DNA of 64,000 nucleotides from Azorhizobium oxalatiphilum (GTDB taxonomy: Bacteria > Pseudomonadota > Alphaproteobacteria > Rhizobiales > Xanthobacteraceae): assembly GCF_014635325.1 (NCBI RefSeq), contig NZ_BMCT01000001.1, positions 1,207,743 to 1,271,742 on the forward strand, read 5' to 3'. This document shows positions 7,803 through 17,459 of the stretch, piece by piece (position 1 is the first letter of the stretch; each line of letters starts with the position of its first letter). The notes below the pieces were generated by a model. That model searched no databases and had not been told where the DNA came from. It was given only the letters and a program-made list of their open reading frames with translations. Position numbers and translations under genes: made by a program.

Positions 7803-8270
7803 ATGGCCGGAGTGTATTTCGACGAACTGACGATCGGCCAGACCTTCCGGCACGAGATCCGCCGAACCATCACCGAGACCGACAATGTCTGGTTCAGTGC
7901 CATCACCCACAATCCGGCCCTGCTGCATCTGGACGAGGAATATTGCCGGACGCAGACCGAATTCGGCCAGCGCCTTGTCAACAGCGCCTTCACTCTGGGG
8001 CTGATGGTGGGCATCTCGGTGGGCGACACCACGCTGGGCACGGCCGTCGCCAATCTGGGCTGGGACGAGGTGCGCTTTCCCAAGCCGCTGTTCCACGGCG
8101 ACACCATTCGCGTCGAGACCGAGGTGCTGGAGTTGCGCGACAGCCGCTCGCGCCCGGATGCGGGGATCGTCACCTTTCTGCACCGCGCCTTCAACCAGCG
8201 CGACGAGCTGGTGGCCCATTGCCGCCGATCCGGTCTCCAGCGCAAGCGCCCTGCGGCTTCAGTCGCCTGA
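7803..8270 (+). CDS. MaoC-like hot-dog (de)hydratase
   Basis: A 155-residue single hot-dog MaoC protein beginning [15 protein letters not shown]. The active-site segment reads [16 protein letters not shown] (residues 32-47). The catalytic histidine and following LHLD are conserved, while the aspartate seen in classic R-hydratases (GDxNPLH) is replaced, as in many mesaconyl/itaconyl-CoA-type MaoC proteins. [18 protein letters not shown] is the second family block. The ATG follows AAGGGAGAGCGGCC. It ends the rightward operon and should hydrate the enoyl-CoA made by the transferase to the hydroxyacyl-CoA that the CitE-like lyase splits. Confidence 0.88.
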   Translation: MAGVYFDELTIGQTFRHEIRRTITETDNVWFSAITHNPALLHLDEEYCRTQTEFGQRLVNSAFTLGLMVGISVGDTTLGTAVANLGWDEVRFPKPLFHGDTIRVETEVLELRDSRSRPDAGIVTFLHRAFNQRDELVAHCRRSGLQRKRPAASVA

Positions 8271-8292
8271 GGACGTCTCGGACGCAGCAGAA

Positions 8293-8320
8293 AAAGGGCG
8301 ACGCCGGAGCGTCGCCTTTA
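8293..8320 (+). terminator. Rho-independent terminator of the catabolic operon
   Basis: GGCGACGC (8297-8304), loop CGGA, GCGTCGCC (8309-8316), preceded by AAAAA and followed by TTTA. It is 22 bp after the MaoC stop and may work in both directions. Confidence 0.8.
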
Positions 8321-8630
8321 TCGCCTCGTCCGCCTTGCGGATCGCTCAGCCCGGATCTGTCCATGGAGAGCGTGCTCGACCTACTGGCCTGCCCTATGGC
8401 CGGCTGGCGCGCCCAAGCAAGCATCAGGCCTTCTGCGGGGTGAAGTTTGCCGATCTGAAGGTGGGGCCAATCTATGCGCCCATCTGGGGAGAGGTGGTGG
8501 GGCATGCCTATTTTGTGGAACGGGAAGGATGACACGCGACCGCCCAAAGCCGGGTTCCTTGGGCAGTTTCCGGGGCGCGGGCTGGCTGTCCCTTTTACCG
8601 CTACTTTAGTCGCTGATTTTATTGAATAAA
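8321..8630. other. Gap without a gene
   Basis: About 310 bp between the terminator and the tRNA. Short frames here lack ribosome sites and family resemblance. The part next to the tRNA is locally A+T rich (TTTATTCAATAAA on the minus strand, about 8618-8630) and may help end tRNA transcription. Confidence 0.4.
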
Positions 8631-8706
8631 TGGTGCCGCTTGAGGGATTCGAACCCCCGACCCCCTCATTACGAATGAGGTGCTCTACCAGCTGAGCTAA
8701 AGCGGC
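8631..8706 (-). tRNA. tRNA-Thr (anticodon CGU)
   Basis: The minus strand folds as a full cloverleaf: acceptor GCCGCTT/AAGCGGC, D-arm GCTC...GAGC, anticodon arm CCTCA-TTCGTAA-TGAGG with anticodon CGT, and T-arm GGGGGTTCGAATCCC. The 3' CCA is encoded (8631-8633). No integrated element abuts its 3' end. Confidence 0.97.
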
Positions 8707-8974
8707 ACGGCGACCTGGGTCGCGGTTCCGATGAGGGGAGGGGCCTTGCCGCACGGATGCGCCATCGGCCCGACGCCGCAGCATCGAACGCGCTTCTCAT
8801 ACGGAAGACACGACCGACTTTCAAGAGCCGGGCGCTCCGATCCGCCCCAAGCATGGGGACATACGGTGCGAGACGTTGCGGCGGAAAGACTTCCTCCACC
8901 ATGCCGCATGCTTTTGCCGGCCAGCGCGCCCGCGCGGGCTTGCGCGGGGCTGGTGCGAGGGATACCGGAAAGGG

Positions 8975-9154
8975 ATGAGCGGAGATGACGACAAGGCCGC
9001 CCGGCTGGCCGCTGCGCTCCGGGCCAACCTCGCCCGGCGCAAGGCGCAAAAGCGCGCCCGCGCGGCAGAGGCTGATTCTCCTGCGCCGGATACCGCCGCG
9101 ACAGAGCCGGATGGGCGCCCGCAGCGGGATCGGGTCGAGGGTGGGACGGAATAG
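8975..9154 (+). CDS. Conserved small charged protein upstream of murA
   Basis: A 59-residue frame starting MSGDDDKAARLAAALRANLA, then a very basic stretch RRKAQKRARAAE and an acidic/proline tail. Short proteins of this shape (LEAALRENLKRRKAQ type) are commonly annotated just before murA in Hyphomicrobiales; that is from memory of the group. The start has GGAAAGGG close upstream. No function is known. Confidence 0.6.
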   Translation: MSGDDDKAARLAAALRANLARRKAQKRARAAEADSPAPDTAATEPDGRPQRDRVEGGTE

Positions 9155-9417
9155 CGCGCGGGTCCAATGGTTTGGCGGCGCGGCACGGGGTGCCGTTGTG
9201 CCGGGCCGCAAGGCGGGCTAGACCTCGCCGCTTGAATTCATCGCGCCGGGGGGCGTGATCTTAACGGATAGACGGCGGCGCAGGCGTCCGGGGCGGCCCG
9301 AAATGGGCACCCGAGCCAGGGGGGCGTTTTAGAGACGGAGGCACGGATCAGATCATCAATCTGACCCGATCCGGCTCTAGGGCAGAAGCCCGAGGCGACA
9401 TAAGGAGCAGTCGTTAT

Positions 9418-10707
9418 ATGGACAAGATTCGCATCGTCGGCGGGCAGAGCCTGAATGGCACCATTCCCATTTCGGGTGCCAAGAACGCCGCCTTGCCGCT
9501 GATGATCGCATCGCTCCTCACCGAGGAGAAGCTGGTGCTGGAGAATGTGCCGCGTCTGGCCGACGTCGCCCTCCTGCAGCGCATCCTCGGCAATCATGGC
9601 GTCGACATCACGGTGGCGGGCAAGCGCAACGGGGATGACCCCCATGCCGGCCAGACCATGGAAATCGACGCCCGCGTGATCGTGGACACCACCGCCCCCT
9701 ATGACCTCGTTTCGCGCATGCGGGCGAGCTTCTGGGTGGTGGGGCCGCTGCTGGCGCGCATGGGCGAGGCCCGCGTCTCGCTGCCCGGCGGTTGCGCCAT
9801 CGGCACCCGGCCCGTGGACTTCCATCTGGACGCCCTGCGGGCACTGGGCGCGGATATCGATATCGACGCCGGCTATGTGGTCGCCCGCGCCCCCAATGGG
9901 CTCATCGGCGCGCGCATCGACTTCCCGAAGGTGTCGGTCGGCGCCACCCACACCGCGCTCATGGCTGCGGCGCTGGCCAAGGGTGAGAGCGTGATCGAGA
10001 ACGCCGCCCGCGAGCCGGAAATCGTCGATCTGGCCGATTGCCTCATCAAGATGGGCGCGCGGATCGAGGGGGCCGGAACCTCCACCATCCGCATCGAGGG
10101 TGTTCCGCGCCTGCGCGGGGCGCGTCATTCCGTGCTGCCGGATCGTATCGAGACCGGCACCTATGCCATGGCGGTCGCCATGACCGGCGGCGATGTCACG
10201 CTGGCAGGTGCACGCGCTGATCTGCTCGAGAGCACCATCGAGGTGCTGCGGGCTGCCGGCGCGCAGATCGATGTCAACAACGAGGGCATCCGCGTGCGCC
10301 GTAACGGCGCCGGTCTGTTCCCGGTGGACGTGTCGACGGCGCCCCATCCCGGTTTCCCCACCGATCTTCAGGCCCAGCTGATGGCGCTGATGACGCGGGC
10401 GCAGGGCCGCTCGCGCATCACCGAGACCATCTTCGAGAACCGCTTCATGCATGTGCAGGAGCTGGCCCGCCTCGGCGCCAAGATCCATCTGGATGGCGAC
10501 ACCGCCATCGTGGAGGGCTCCGATCGCCTGAAGGGCGCGCCGGTGATGGCCACCGATCTGCGCGCCTCGGTCTCCCTCGTCATCGCCGGCCTTGCCGCCG
10601 AAGGCGAGACCATGGTGCAGCGGGTCTATCACCTCGACCGTGGCTTCGAGCGGCTGGAAGAGAAGCTGTCCCGCTGCGGCGCGCAGATCGAGCGCATCAG
10701 CGGCTGA
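9418..10707 (+). CDS. murA: UDP-N-acetylglucosamine 1-carboxyvinyltransferase
   Basis: A 429-residue MurA, the enzyme that adds enolpyruvate from PEP to UDP-GlcNAc in the first committed step of peptidoglycan synthesis in the cytoplasm. The family start [20 protein letters not shown], Lys22 in GAKNAALP and the catalytic cysteine in [13 protein letters not shown] (Cys126) are present, so fosfomycin's target residue is intact. The length is normal. It is followed by a strong terminator, then DUF2948 and hisD, the usual order in this bacterial order. Confidence 0.98.
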   Translation: MDKIRIVGGQSLNGTIPISGAKNAALPLMIASLLTEEKLVLENVPRLADVALLQRILGNHGVDITVAGKRNGDDPHAGQTMEIDARVIVDTTAPYDLVSRMRASFWVVGPLLARMGEARVSLPGGCAIGTRPVDFHLDALRALGADIDIDAGYVVARAPNGLIGARIDFPKVSVGATHTALMAAALAKGESVIENAAREPEIVDLADCLIKMGARIEGAGTSTIRIEGVPRLRGARHSVLPDRIETGTYAMAVAMTGGDVTLAGARADLLESTIEVLRAAGAQIDVNNEGIRVRRNGAGLFPVDVSTAPHPGFPTDLQAQLMALMTRAQGRSRITETIFENRFMHVQELARLGAKIHLDGDTAIVEGSDRLKGAPVMATDLRASVSLVIAGLAAEGETMVQRVYHLDRGFERLEEKLSRCGAQIERISG

Positions 10708-10712
10708 GGCGT

Positions 10713-10743
10713 GACGGGCCGGTTGAACGGCCCGTCGTTTTCC
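10713..10743 (+). terminator. Rho-independent terminator after murA
   Basis: GACGGGCCG (10713-10721), loop GTTGAA, CGGCCCGTC (10728-10736), then GTTTTCC. It lies 6 bp after the murA stop and separates murA from the DUF2948-hisD operon. Confidence 0.88.
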
Positions 10744-10841
10744 CCGTAACTGACCATCTCCGCGCCAAACCCGCGCAATCCCTTGCATTGCGCGGGTTCG
10801 ATCTCTATCTGCCGTTCAGATCAGATAAGGAGTGCCGGCTC

Positions 10842-11279
10842 ATGGACGAGCTCAAGCTCTTCGCTTTGGACGATGAGGATCTCGCAGTTATTTCCACCCA
10901 TCTGCAGGATGCGGTGGTGAAGGTGGGCGACATGGGTTTTGTGCCCAAGTCGCAGCGCTTCGCACTGTTGCTCAACCGCTTCGACTGGGACCAGAAGGCG
11001 GATGGTGGCACCTTCGTGCGCCGTCGCTCCGGCCTGCATTTCGAGCGGGTGCGTAATGTAAAGGTGCGCGGCTTCGACCTGAAGGCGCAGGAGCAGGTGC
11101 TGAACCTGCTCGCCATCACCTTCCTGCCCACCGAGGAGCCGTCGGGACTGCTTCAGCTGACCTTCTCCGGCGGGGCTGAAATCCGCCTGGAGGTGGAGTG
11201 CATCGAGGCCGGCATGTCCGATCTCGGCCCGGCCTGGGGCTGCCCTCACAAGCCCGAGCACCGCGACAGCGTGGCCTGA
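10842..11279 (+). CDS. DUF2948 family protein
   Basis: A 145-residue conserved protein beginning MDELKLFALDDEDLAVISTH. It contains RFALLLNRFDWDQ and ends with the conserved WGCPHKPEH. The family is found between murA and hisD in alphaproteobacteria and has no known function. The ATG at 10842 follows AAGGAG, so an in-frame start 54 bp upstream is unlikely. Confidence 0.9.
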   Translation: MDELKLFALDDEDLAVISTHLQDAVVKVGDMGFVPKSQRFALLLNRFDWDQKADGGTFVRRRSGLHFERVRNVKVRGFDLKAQEQVLNLLAITFLPTEEPSGLLQLTFSGGAEIRLEVECIEAGMSDLGPAWGCPHKPEHRDSVA

Positions 11280-11410
11280 CCGGGCCACCCGTCACGCCGG
11301 CGTGCGACAGTGCGCGCGCCGGAACGGGGCGCTCATGCGGGGGAGGGTGTTGCAATCCGCGCCGATCGGCTTCAAGGAAGCTCAGCCTGAGGAAAGCCTG
11401 ATTTAGCCTG

Positions 11411-12715
11411 ATGCCGATCCGTCTCGATACCAAGTCCCCGTCCTTCGCCGACGCCTTTGCCACCTTCCTGGCCAGCAAGCGGGAAGCCTCGGCGGATGTG
11501 GCAGCCGCCGTCGCTGATATCATTGCGGCCGTGCGGGCGCGCGGCGATGACGCCGTCATCGAACTCTCGCGCACCTTCGATCGCGTGGACCTCTCCGGCC
11601 GCATCCGCGTCACCGAGGCCGAGATCGACGCGGCGCTGAAGGAAGTGCCGGCCGAGACGCTGGACGCGCTGAAATTCGCCAAGGCCCGCATTGAGGCGCA
11701 CCATTCCCGCCAGCTGCCGCAGGACGAGCGCTATACGGATGCCGCCGGCGTGGAGCTGGGCCAGCGCTGGACGCCGGTGGATGCGGTCGGCCTCTATGTG
11801 CCCGGCGGCACCGCCGCCTATCCGTCCTCCGTGCTGATGAATGCCGTGCCGGCCAAGGTCGCGGGCGTGCCGCGCGTGGCCATGGTGGTGCCCTCGCCGG
11901 ATGGCGTCATCGCGCCGCTGGTGCTCGCCGCTGCCCGCCTTGCGGGCGTGGATGAGGTGTACCGCGTGGGCGGGGCGCAGGCGGTGGCAGCGCTCGCCTA
12001 TGGCACGGCCAGCATCGCGCCCGTGGATAAGATCGTCGGCCCCGGCAATGCCTATGTGGCCGCCGCCAAGCGGCAGGTGTTCGGCAAGGTGGGCATCGAC
12101 ATGATCGCCGGGCCGTCCGAGGTGCTGATCCTTGCCGACGCCAACGCCAATCCCGCCTGGATCGCCGCCGATCTGCTGGCGCAGGCCGAGCACGACACCG
12201 CCGCCCAGTCCATCCTCGTGACCGACTCAGGTGAGCTGGCGGACGCCGTGGCCCGCGCCGTGGAGGCGCAGCTCACCACGCTGCCGCGCCGGGAGATCGC
12301 GCAGGCGTCCTGGAATGATCACGGCGCCATCATCCTCGTGCGTGATCTGGAAGAGGCGCTGCCTCTGGTGGACCGCGTGGCGCCCGAGCATCTGGAAATC
12401 CATGCCGAGGCGGCGGAGGAACTGACCGCGCGCATCCGTCATGCGGGCGCGATCTTCGTGGGTGCCTATACGCCGGAAGCCATCGGTGACTATGTGGGCG
12501 GCACCAACCATGTGCTGCCCACGGCCCGCTCGGCCCGCTTCTCCTCGGGGCTGGGTGTCTATGACTTCATGAAGCGCACTTCTATTCTGAAGTGCACCGC
12601 GGCGTCGCTGAACCTCATCGGTCCGGCGGCGGTGCGTCTTGCGGAGGTGGAGCGGCTCGATGCCCATGGCCGTTCAATCCTGATCCGCACCAATGCCGGC
12701 CCAACGGATGCGTGA
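11411..12715 (+). CDS. hisD: Histidinol dehydrogenase
   Basis: A 434-residue zinc enzyme that oxidises L-histidinol to L-histidine in two NAD+ steps, the end of histidine synthesis. Seen are VGLYVPGGTAAYPSSVLMNA, the IVGPGNAYVAAAKRQVFG block, the metal/substrate region QAEHDTAAQ and GGTNHVLPTARSARFSSGL. It is followed 6 bp later by the UPF0262 gene. hisG and hisZ are about 36 kb away in this window, so his genes are scattered, as usual in this order. Confidence 0.98.
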   Translation: MPIRLDTKSPSFADAFATFLASKREASADVAAAVADIIAAVRARGDDAVIELSRTFDRVDLSGRIRVTEAEIDAALKEVPAETLDALKFAKARIEAHHSRQLPQDERYTDAAGVELGQRWTPVDAVGLYVPGGTAAYPSSVLMNAVPAKVAGVPRVAMVVPSPDGVIAPLVLAAARLAGVDEVYRVGGAQAVAALAYGTASIAPVDKIVGPGNAYVAAAKRQVFGKVGIDMIAGPSEVLILADANANPAWIAADLLAQAEHDTAAQSILVTDSGELADAVARAVEAQLTTLPRREIAQASWNDHGAIILVRDLEEALPLVDRVAPEHLEIHAEAAEELTARIRHAGAIFVGAYTPEAIGDYVGGTNHVLPTARSARFSSGLGVYDFMKRTSILKCTAASLNLIGPAAVRLAEVERLDAHGRSILIRTNAGPTDA

Positions 12716-12721
12716 GACGCC

Positions 12722-13207
12722 ATGACCTCCAGCCCGCCCGTGAACCGTCTGTGTGCCGTCACCCTCGACGATGCCTCCATCGGGCGGTCCGGGGCGGACG
12801 TGGAGCATGAACGGGCGACCGCCATCTACGATCTTCTGGAAGACAACCGGTTCACCCCGGTGGGCGATCCGGGAGAGGGGCCGTACACACTGCACATCGG
12901 GCTGGTGGACAACCGGCTGGTGCTGGATGTGAAGCGGCAGGACGGCGGCGAGGTGGTGCAGCACCACCTGTCGCTGACCCCGCTGCGCAAGGTGGTGAAG
13001 GACTATTTCCTCGTCTGCGAGAGCTATTACGCGGCCATCCGCACTGCCTCTCCGACCCAGATCGAGGCCATCGACATGGGCCGGCGCGGCCTCCACAACG
13101 AGGGCTCGACGCTTCTCCAGGAACGGCTGAAGGACAAGGTGGAGGTGGATTTCGACACCGCCCGCCGCCTGTTCACGCTCATCTGCGCGCTGCACTGGAA
13201 AGGGTGA
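12722..13207 (+). CDS. UPF0262 family protein
   Basis: A 161-residue conserved alphaproteobacterial protein. It has [31 protein letters not shown] and [15 protein letters not shown], hallmarks of UPF0262. No function is established. It starts 6 bp after hisD and its stop overlaps the GTG of the next gene, so the three genes are probably translated together. Confidence 0.93.
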   Translation: MTSSPPVNRLCAVTLDDASIGRSGADVEHERATAIYDLLEDNRFTPVGDPGEGPYTLHIGLVDNRLVLDVKRQDGGEVVQHHLSLTPLRKVVKDYFLVCESYYAAIRTASPTQIEAIDMGRRGLHNEGSTLLQERLKDKVEVDFDTARRLFTLICALHWKG

Positions 13208-13689
13208 CGCGCATGGATGCCCCGGCGCCGCCTCCGCGTGCGGCCCGTCCCCAGTCGGTCCTGTTCCTGTGCAGCCAGAATGTGGTGCGCTCGGTGATGG
13301 CGTCCGCTCTGGCGCGGCACCTGTTTGGCAAGTCCATCTATGTGGCCTCCGCCGGTGTCAGCGCCGGCGAGCAGGATCCGTTCGTGACCGCCGCGCTGGA
13401 GGAGATCGGCCTCGACGCCTCGCGTCACAAGCCGAAGAGCCTGGAAGAGCTGGAGGAGTATGAGGGGCTGGGGTTCGATCTTGCGATCACCCTTTCGCCC
13501 GATGCCCACCATCTGGCGCTGGAAGCCACCCGCACCAACGCGCTGGCAGTGGAATACTGGCCAACGTCCGATCCGACGCTGGAGACCGGCAATCGCGAGC
13601 AGCGCCTCTCCGCCTATCGGCAGGTACGTGACGAACTGGAAATGCGCATCCGCGCGCGGTTCCGCCAAGGTGCGCCCCGCGGGCCGTAA
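13204..13689 (+). CDS. Low-molecular-weight protein-tyrosine-phosphatase / arsenate-reductase-fold protein
   Basis: A 161-residue protein with the phosphatase loop [11 protein letters not shown] (C-x5-R) near residue 26 and a later WPTSDPT supplying the general-acid aspartate. This is the low-Mr phosphatase fold, shared with arsenate reductases. The family member always sits after UPF0262 in this order and its physiological substrate is not known. GTG 13204 overlaps the previous stop; ATG 13213 is an alternative start. Confidence 0.88.
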   Translation: MTRMDAPAPPPRAARPQSVLFLCSQNVVRSVMASALARHLFGKSIYVASAGVSAGEQDPFVTAALEEIGLDASRHKPKSLEELEEYEGLGFDLAITLSPDAHHLALEATRTNALAVEYWPTSDPTLETGNREQRLSAYRQVRDELEMRIRARFRQGAPRGP

Positions 13690-13728
13690 ACGGGTGAAGC
13701 GCGCGCCCCGCGGGCCGTGAAAGCAATA

Positions 13729-13748
13729 CGGCGGGCTTGAGCCCGCCG
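13729..13748. terminator. Hairpin between convergent genes
   Basis: CGGCGGGC-TTGA-GCCCGCCG is a perfect 8-bp stem between the phosphatase stop and the hydrolase stop. There is no good T-run on either side, so it may act as a transcript end with Rho. Just before it, GCGCCCCGCGGGCCGT is repeated (13672 and 13702). Confidence 0.6.
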
Positions 13749-13776
13749 CGTGCGATGTCTCAGAGCTGGGCGGATC

Positions 13777-14850
13777 TCACTTCAGATCGCCGAGGCCCTT
13801 CAGCAGCGCCTCGTTGAAGCGGTCGGGCGCCTGGATCTGCGGGGCGTGGCCGAGGTCGGGAAAGGCGACGAGCTTCGCATTGGGGATCGCCTTGGCGGTC
13901 TCCGGGCCGAGCTTGGCATAATTGCCCACCTTCTTCTGCACGTCCGGCGGGGCCATGTCCTTGCCGATGGCGGTGTTGTCCTTCTCGCCGATCAGCAGCA
14001 GGGTCGGGGCGCGGATGTGGCCGAGTTCGTAGACCACGGGCTGGCTGTAGACCATGTCGGAGGTCAGCGCCTGATCCCAGGCCACCGCTGCCTTGCCCTC
14101 GCCCATATACATGCCGGCCAGCATGGCGACCCAGCGGTCGTAGTCCGGCGCCCAGTGGCCGGCGTAATAGGTGCGCTGCTGATAGGCCTTGATGCCATCG
14201 AAATTGGTGCGCAGCTCGCCCGCATACCACTGGTCCACGGTGCGCGACGGGATGCCGGCGGCGCGCCAGTCCTCAAGGCCGATGGGGTTCACCAGCACGA
14301 GGCCGGACAAGGCGTCGGGGAAGGAGAGGGCGTAGCGCATGGCCAGCATGCCGCCCATGGAGTGGCCCATGACGATGGGCTTCTCGACGCCGATCTGGTC
14401 CAGCAGCGCCTTGGTGTTGGCAGCGAGCTGGTGCAGCGAGAACTGGTAGCCGAGCGGCTTGGAGGACTTGCAGAAGCCCACCTGATCGGGGGCCACCACG
14501 CGGTAGCCGGCCTTCACCAGCGGGGCGATGACGCTCTCCCAGGTGGCGCCGCAGAAATTCTTGCCGTGGAGGAGGACCACCGTGCGGCCGTTGGGCTGCT
14601 CGGGCTTCACGTCCATATAGGCCATGTGCAGCGCCTTGCGCTGAGACACGAACTCGAACCGCTGCACCGCGTGGGGATAATCGAATTCCTGCAGCTCCAG
14701 CCCATAGGGCCGGACAGCGGGGCCTGCTTGCGGGGCGCCCTGGGTGGGGGCGCCGGCAGGCTGGGCGGCAGGCGGCTGGGACGCGGGCGTCTGCGCGGCA
14801 GCGGGCGTGGCGAGGGTGAGCAGCAAAGCGGCGAGGCGAGTGGCGCGCAT
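13777..14850 (-). CDS. Secreted alpha/beta-hydrolase
   Basis: A 357-residue protein with a signal peptide (MRATRLAALLLTLATPAAAQ) and a Pro/Ala-rich linker to about residue 45. The alpha/beta-hydrolase fold follows: oxyanion loop VVLLHGKNFCG near 91, nucleophile elbow GHSMGG (Ser164), acid region LLIGEKDNT and catalytic histidine in PDLGHAPQ. This is the epoxide hydrolase/esterase-like group and the substrate is unknown. The ATG at 14850 has GGAAAGGATCC upstream; longer in-frame starts lack a signal peptide. It is on the opposite strand inside the conserved murA-yacG block, at the place where infA is usually found. Confidence 0.88.
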   Translation of the reverse strand: MRATRLAALLLTLATPAAAQTPASQPPAAQPAGAPTQGAPQAGPAVRPYGLELQEFDYPHAVQRFEFVSQRKALHMAYMDVKPEQPNGRTVVLLHGKNFCGATWESVIAPLVKAGYRVVAPDQVGFCKSSKPLGYQFSLHQLAANTKALLDQIGVEKPIVMGHSMGGMLAMRYALSFPDALSGLVLVNPIGLEDWRAAGIPSRTVDQWYAGELRTNFDGIKAYQQRTYYAGHWAPDYDRWVAMLAGMYMGEGKAAVAWDQALTSDMVYSQPVVYELGHIRAPTLLLIGEKDNTAIGKDMAPPDVQKKVGNYAKLGPETAKAIPNAKLVAFPDLGHAPQIQAPDRFNEALLKGLGDLK

Positions 14851-15118
14851 GGATCCTTTCCCGAAGGGCCGACTGTCAGGACCGACGTCGGCGGCTGCAC
14901 GGTCCGGGACGGACTCAATGCGGGAAGCGGCCGGCTCTGGCAAGCCTGCCGGTGTTTCCCGCATCCGCCCCGATGCGTGGCAGAACGATGGCCATGGCAT
15001 CAGGCGGGGGCAAGGCGCGATTGGATCGTTTCCTCGTGAGCGGCTTTCGGCTAGCGTGCCGCCCGCGCCGTAGCGCGTTGCGCGGCAAGTGTTTGGTTGT
15101 TGGTGAGGTGACGCAGAC

Positions 15119-15739
15119 GTGAACGATCGGGTCCAGCTCGTGCTCGCTTCGGGGTCTCCCCGCAGGCTCGCTCTGCTCAATCAGGCCGGCATCGAGCCGG
15201 ACCGCCTCATGCCCGCCGACGTGGACGAGACGCCGGAACGCGGCGAACTGCCCCGCCGGCTCGCCCTGCGCCTGGCGCAGGAGAAGGGCGAGCTGGTCGC
15301 CAGCCGCTGCCGCGAGGCGGACATGCCGGCGCTGGTCCTCTCTGCCGATACGGTGGTTGCCGTGGGCCGGCGCGTGCTGCCGAAGCCGGAACTGCAGGAT
15401 GAGGCGGAAGCCTGCCTGCGCCTGCTGTCGGGCCGTGCGCATCGCGTCTTCACCGGCGTGTGCGTGGTCTCGCCCAAGGGGCGCGTGCGCACGCGCCTCG
15501 TGGAGACGCGCCTGCGCTTCAAGCGCCTGAGCCATGACGACATCACCTCCTACCTCGCCTGCGGCGAATGGCGCGGCAAAGCGGGCGGCTATGCCATTCA
15601 GGGCATCGCCGGCAGCTTCGTGGTGAAGCTCACCGGTTCCTATACGAGCGTGGTCGGCCTGCCGCTGGCGGAAACCATCGCGCTGCTGGGCGGCGAGGGC
15701 TATCCCATTCGCGCCGGCTGGGTGGAGAAGGCGGCATGA
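15119..15739 (+). CDS. maf: Maf-family nucleoside triphosphate pyrophosphatase
   Basis: A 206-residue Maf protein, a house-cleaning pyrophosphatase for non-canonical or modified nucleotides. The signature [10 protein letters not shown] is at residues 7-16, with [11 protein letters not shown] and [16 protein letters not shown] also present. The start is GTG 15119 with GGTGAGG upstream. The stop overlaps the yacG start (ATGA). Confidence 0.95.
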   Translation: MNDRVQLVLASGSPRRLALLNQAGIEPDRLMPADVDETPERGELPRRLALRLAQEKGELVASRCREADMPALVLSADTVVAVGRRVLPKPELQDEAEACLRLLSGRAHRVFTGVCVVSPKGRVRTRLVETRLRFKRLSHDDITSYLACGEWRGKAGGYAIQGIAGSFVVKLTGSYTSVVGLPLAETIALLGGEGYPIRAGWVEKAA

Positions 15740-15939
15740 GCGAGGCCGCCACTGCCACCAAGCCGTGCCCGATCTGCGGCAAGCCCATGGTGGAGAAGTA
15801 TCGCCCGTTCTGCTCCAAGCGCTGCGCCGACGTGGACCTCAACCGCTGGCTGACCGGCGCCTATGCCATTCCCGGCACCGAGGAAGAGGACGAGGATGGC
15901 GAGGGCGCGCCTGCGCCCCAGAAGCCGCGCCCGGAGTGA
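15736..15939 (+). CDS. yacG: DNA gyrase inhibitor YacG (zinc-ribbon protein)
   Basis: A 67-residue zinc protein with CPICGK near residue 11 and [15 protein letters not shown] near 27, giving the four-cysteine site of YacG. In E. coli YacG binds GyrB and blocks gyrase. The tail is acidic. It overlaps maf by 4 bp, the conserved arrangement. Confidence 0.95.
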   Translation: MSEAATATKPCPICGKPMVEKYRPFCSKRCADVDLNRWLTGAYAIPGTEEEDEDGEGAPAPQKPRPE

Positions 15940-16058
15940 ACGGACGCGCCTCTGGCACTGCCGGATAAGAGTGCCGGGGCGGCCTTGTCTTGAGGGCGGG
16001 CGACAGGCAGGAATGGGCGTCCGCGCCCGCCTGTCGCGCCCGTTCAGAGGAGAGGCCC

Positions 16059-17459
16059 TTGTCCGCGCCCATCGCCAATTCCACCGCCCACTGGCGTGCC
16101 CTCGATGCCGCGCACCATATCCACCCCTTCTCCGACACCAAGGCGCTGAATGCGGAAGGTGCGCGCGTCATCACGCGCGCCGAGGGCGTCCATATCTTCG
16201 ACAGCGAGGGCAAGAGCTATATCGACGGCATGTCCGGCCTGTGGTGCTCGGCCGTGGGCCATGGGCGCGGGGCGATCGTGGACGCCATCGCCGACCAGTT
16301 GCGGCAGCTCGATTATTACAACACCTTCTTCAAGACCACCCATCCGGGCGTGGCCGAACTCGCGGCGGCCATCGCGCAGGTGGCCCCGCCCGGTTTCCAG
16401 CGCACCTTCTTCACCTCCGGCGGCTCGGAGGCGGTGGACACCGTCATCCGCATGGTGCGCCACTATTGGGCGGCGGTGGGCAAGCCTTCGAAGCACATCT
16501 TCATCGCCCGGCGGAATGCCTATCACGGCTCCACCATGGGCGGGGCCTCGCTGGGCGGCATGAAGCCCATGCATGCGCAGGGCGGCCTGCCCATTCCCGG
16601 CATCATCCATGTGGCGCAGCCCTATTGGTGGGGCGAGGGCGGGGACATGTCGCCGGAGGATTTTGGTCTTTGGGCGGCGCAGGAGGTGGCCAGGGCCATC
16701 GATGCGGCGGGGCCGGAGAATGTCGCCGCCTTCATCGGCGAGCCGATCCAGGGCGCGGGCGGCGTGATCATTCCGCCCGCCACCTACTGGCCGGAGGTGC
16801 AGAAGATCTGCCGCGAGCGCGACGTGCTGCTGGTCTCCGATGAGGTGATCTGCGGCTTCGGACGCACGGGCGAGTGGTTCGGCTGCCAATATATGGGTGT
16901 TGAGCCGGATCTCATCACCTTCGCCAAGGGCGTCACTTCCGGCACTTTCCCGCTGGGTGGGGTGATCGTGGGCGACCGCGTCGCCGAAGGGCTGATCGGG
17001 CAGGGTGGGGAGTTCCACCACGGCTACACCTATTCCGGCCATCCCGGCGGCTGCGCGGCGGCACTGGCGACCCTGAAGATCATGCATGAGGAAGATCTCG
17101 TCGCACGGGTGAAGAGCGACATCGGTCCCTATCTCCAGAGCCGCTGGACCGCGCTGGCTGAGCATCCGCTGGTGGGCGAGGCGCGCATGGTGGGGCTGAT
17201 CGGCGCGCTGGAACTCACCCCCGACAAGGCGCGGCGGGCGAGGTTCGCTGCCGAGGAAGGCACGGTCGGGCTCATCGCCCGCGACATCTCCTTCCGCGAG
17301 GGACTCGTGATGCGGGCCGTGCGCGACAGCCTGATCCTCGCCCCGCCGTTCACGCTTTCCGAAGGCGAGGCGGATGATCTGGTGGCCATCGTCGGCCGCG
17401 TTCTGGATGCGACTTGGGCGGAAGTGCGGGCGCGGGGGCTGGTTGCCACCTCAGCCTGA
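16059..17459 (+). CDS. Class III (omega) aminotransferase, PLP-dependent
   Basis: A 466-residue class III aminotransferase. LDAAHHIHPFSD at the N-terminus is typical of omega-amino acid:pyruvate/diamine transaminases. The PLP region SDEVICGFGRTGEWFGCQ is followed by FAKGVTSGTFPLGG with the Schiff-base lysine. I choose TTG 16059, which has AGAGGAGAGGCCC directly upstream. An in-frame ATG at 15990 adds 23 residues unlike the family. The amine donor and the pathway cannot be told. It stands alone between yacG and the DUF1236 gene. Confidence 0.9.
   Translation: MSAPIANSTAHWRALDAAHHIHPFSDTKALNAEGARVITRAEGVHIFDSEGKSYIDGMSGLWCSAVGHGRGAIVDAIADQLRQLDYYNTFFKTTHPGVAELAAAIAQVAPPGFQRTFFTSGGSEAVDTVIRMVRHYWAAVGKPSKHIFIARRNAYHGSTMGGASLGGMKPMHAQGGLPIPGIIHVAQPYWWGEGGDMSPEDFGLWAAQEVARAIDAAGPENVAAFIGEPIQGAGGVIIPPATYWPEVQKICRERDVLLVSDEVICGFGRTGEWFGCQYMGVEPDLITFAKGVTSGTFPLGGVIVGDRVAEGLIGQGGEFHHGYTYSGHPGGCAAALATLKIMHEEDLVARVKSDIGPYLQSRWTALAEHPLVGEARMVGLIGALELTPDKARRARFAAEEGTVGLIARDISFREGLVMRAVRDSLILAPPFTLSEGEADDLVAIVGRVLDATWAEVRARGLVATSA

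Noticed and set aside
8631-8706. tRNA-Thr as an integration site
   Set aside because: No integrase, no repeat of the tRNA 3' end and no change in gene type next to it.
9238-10788. 516-codon minus-strand frame
   Set aside because: Antisense to murA, which is unmistakable.
13750-15039. 429-codon plus-strand frame across the alpha/beta-hydrolase
   Set aside because: The minus-strand hydrolase has signal peptide, GHSMGG and catalytic His; the plus frame has no family features.
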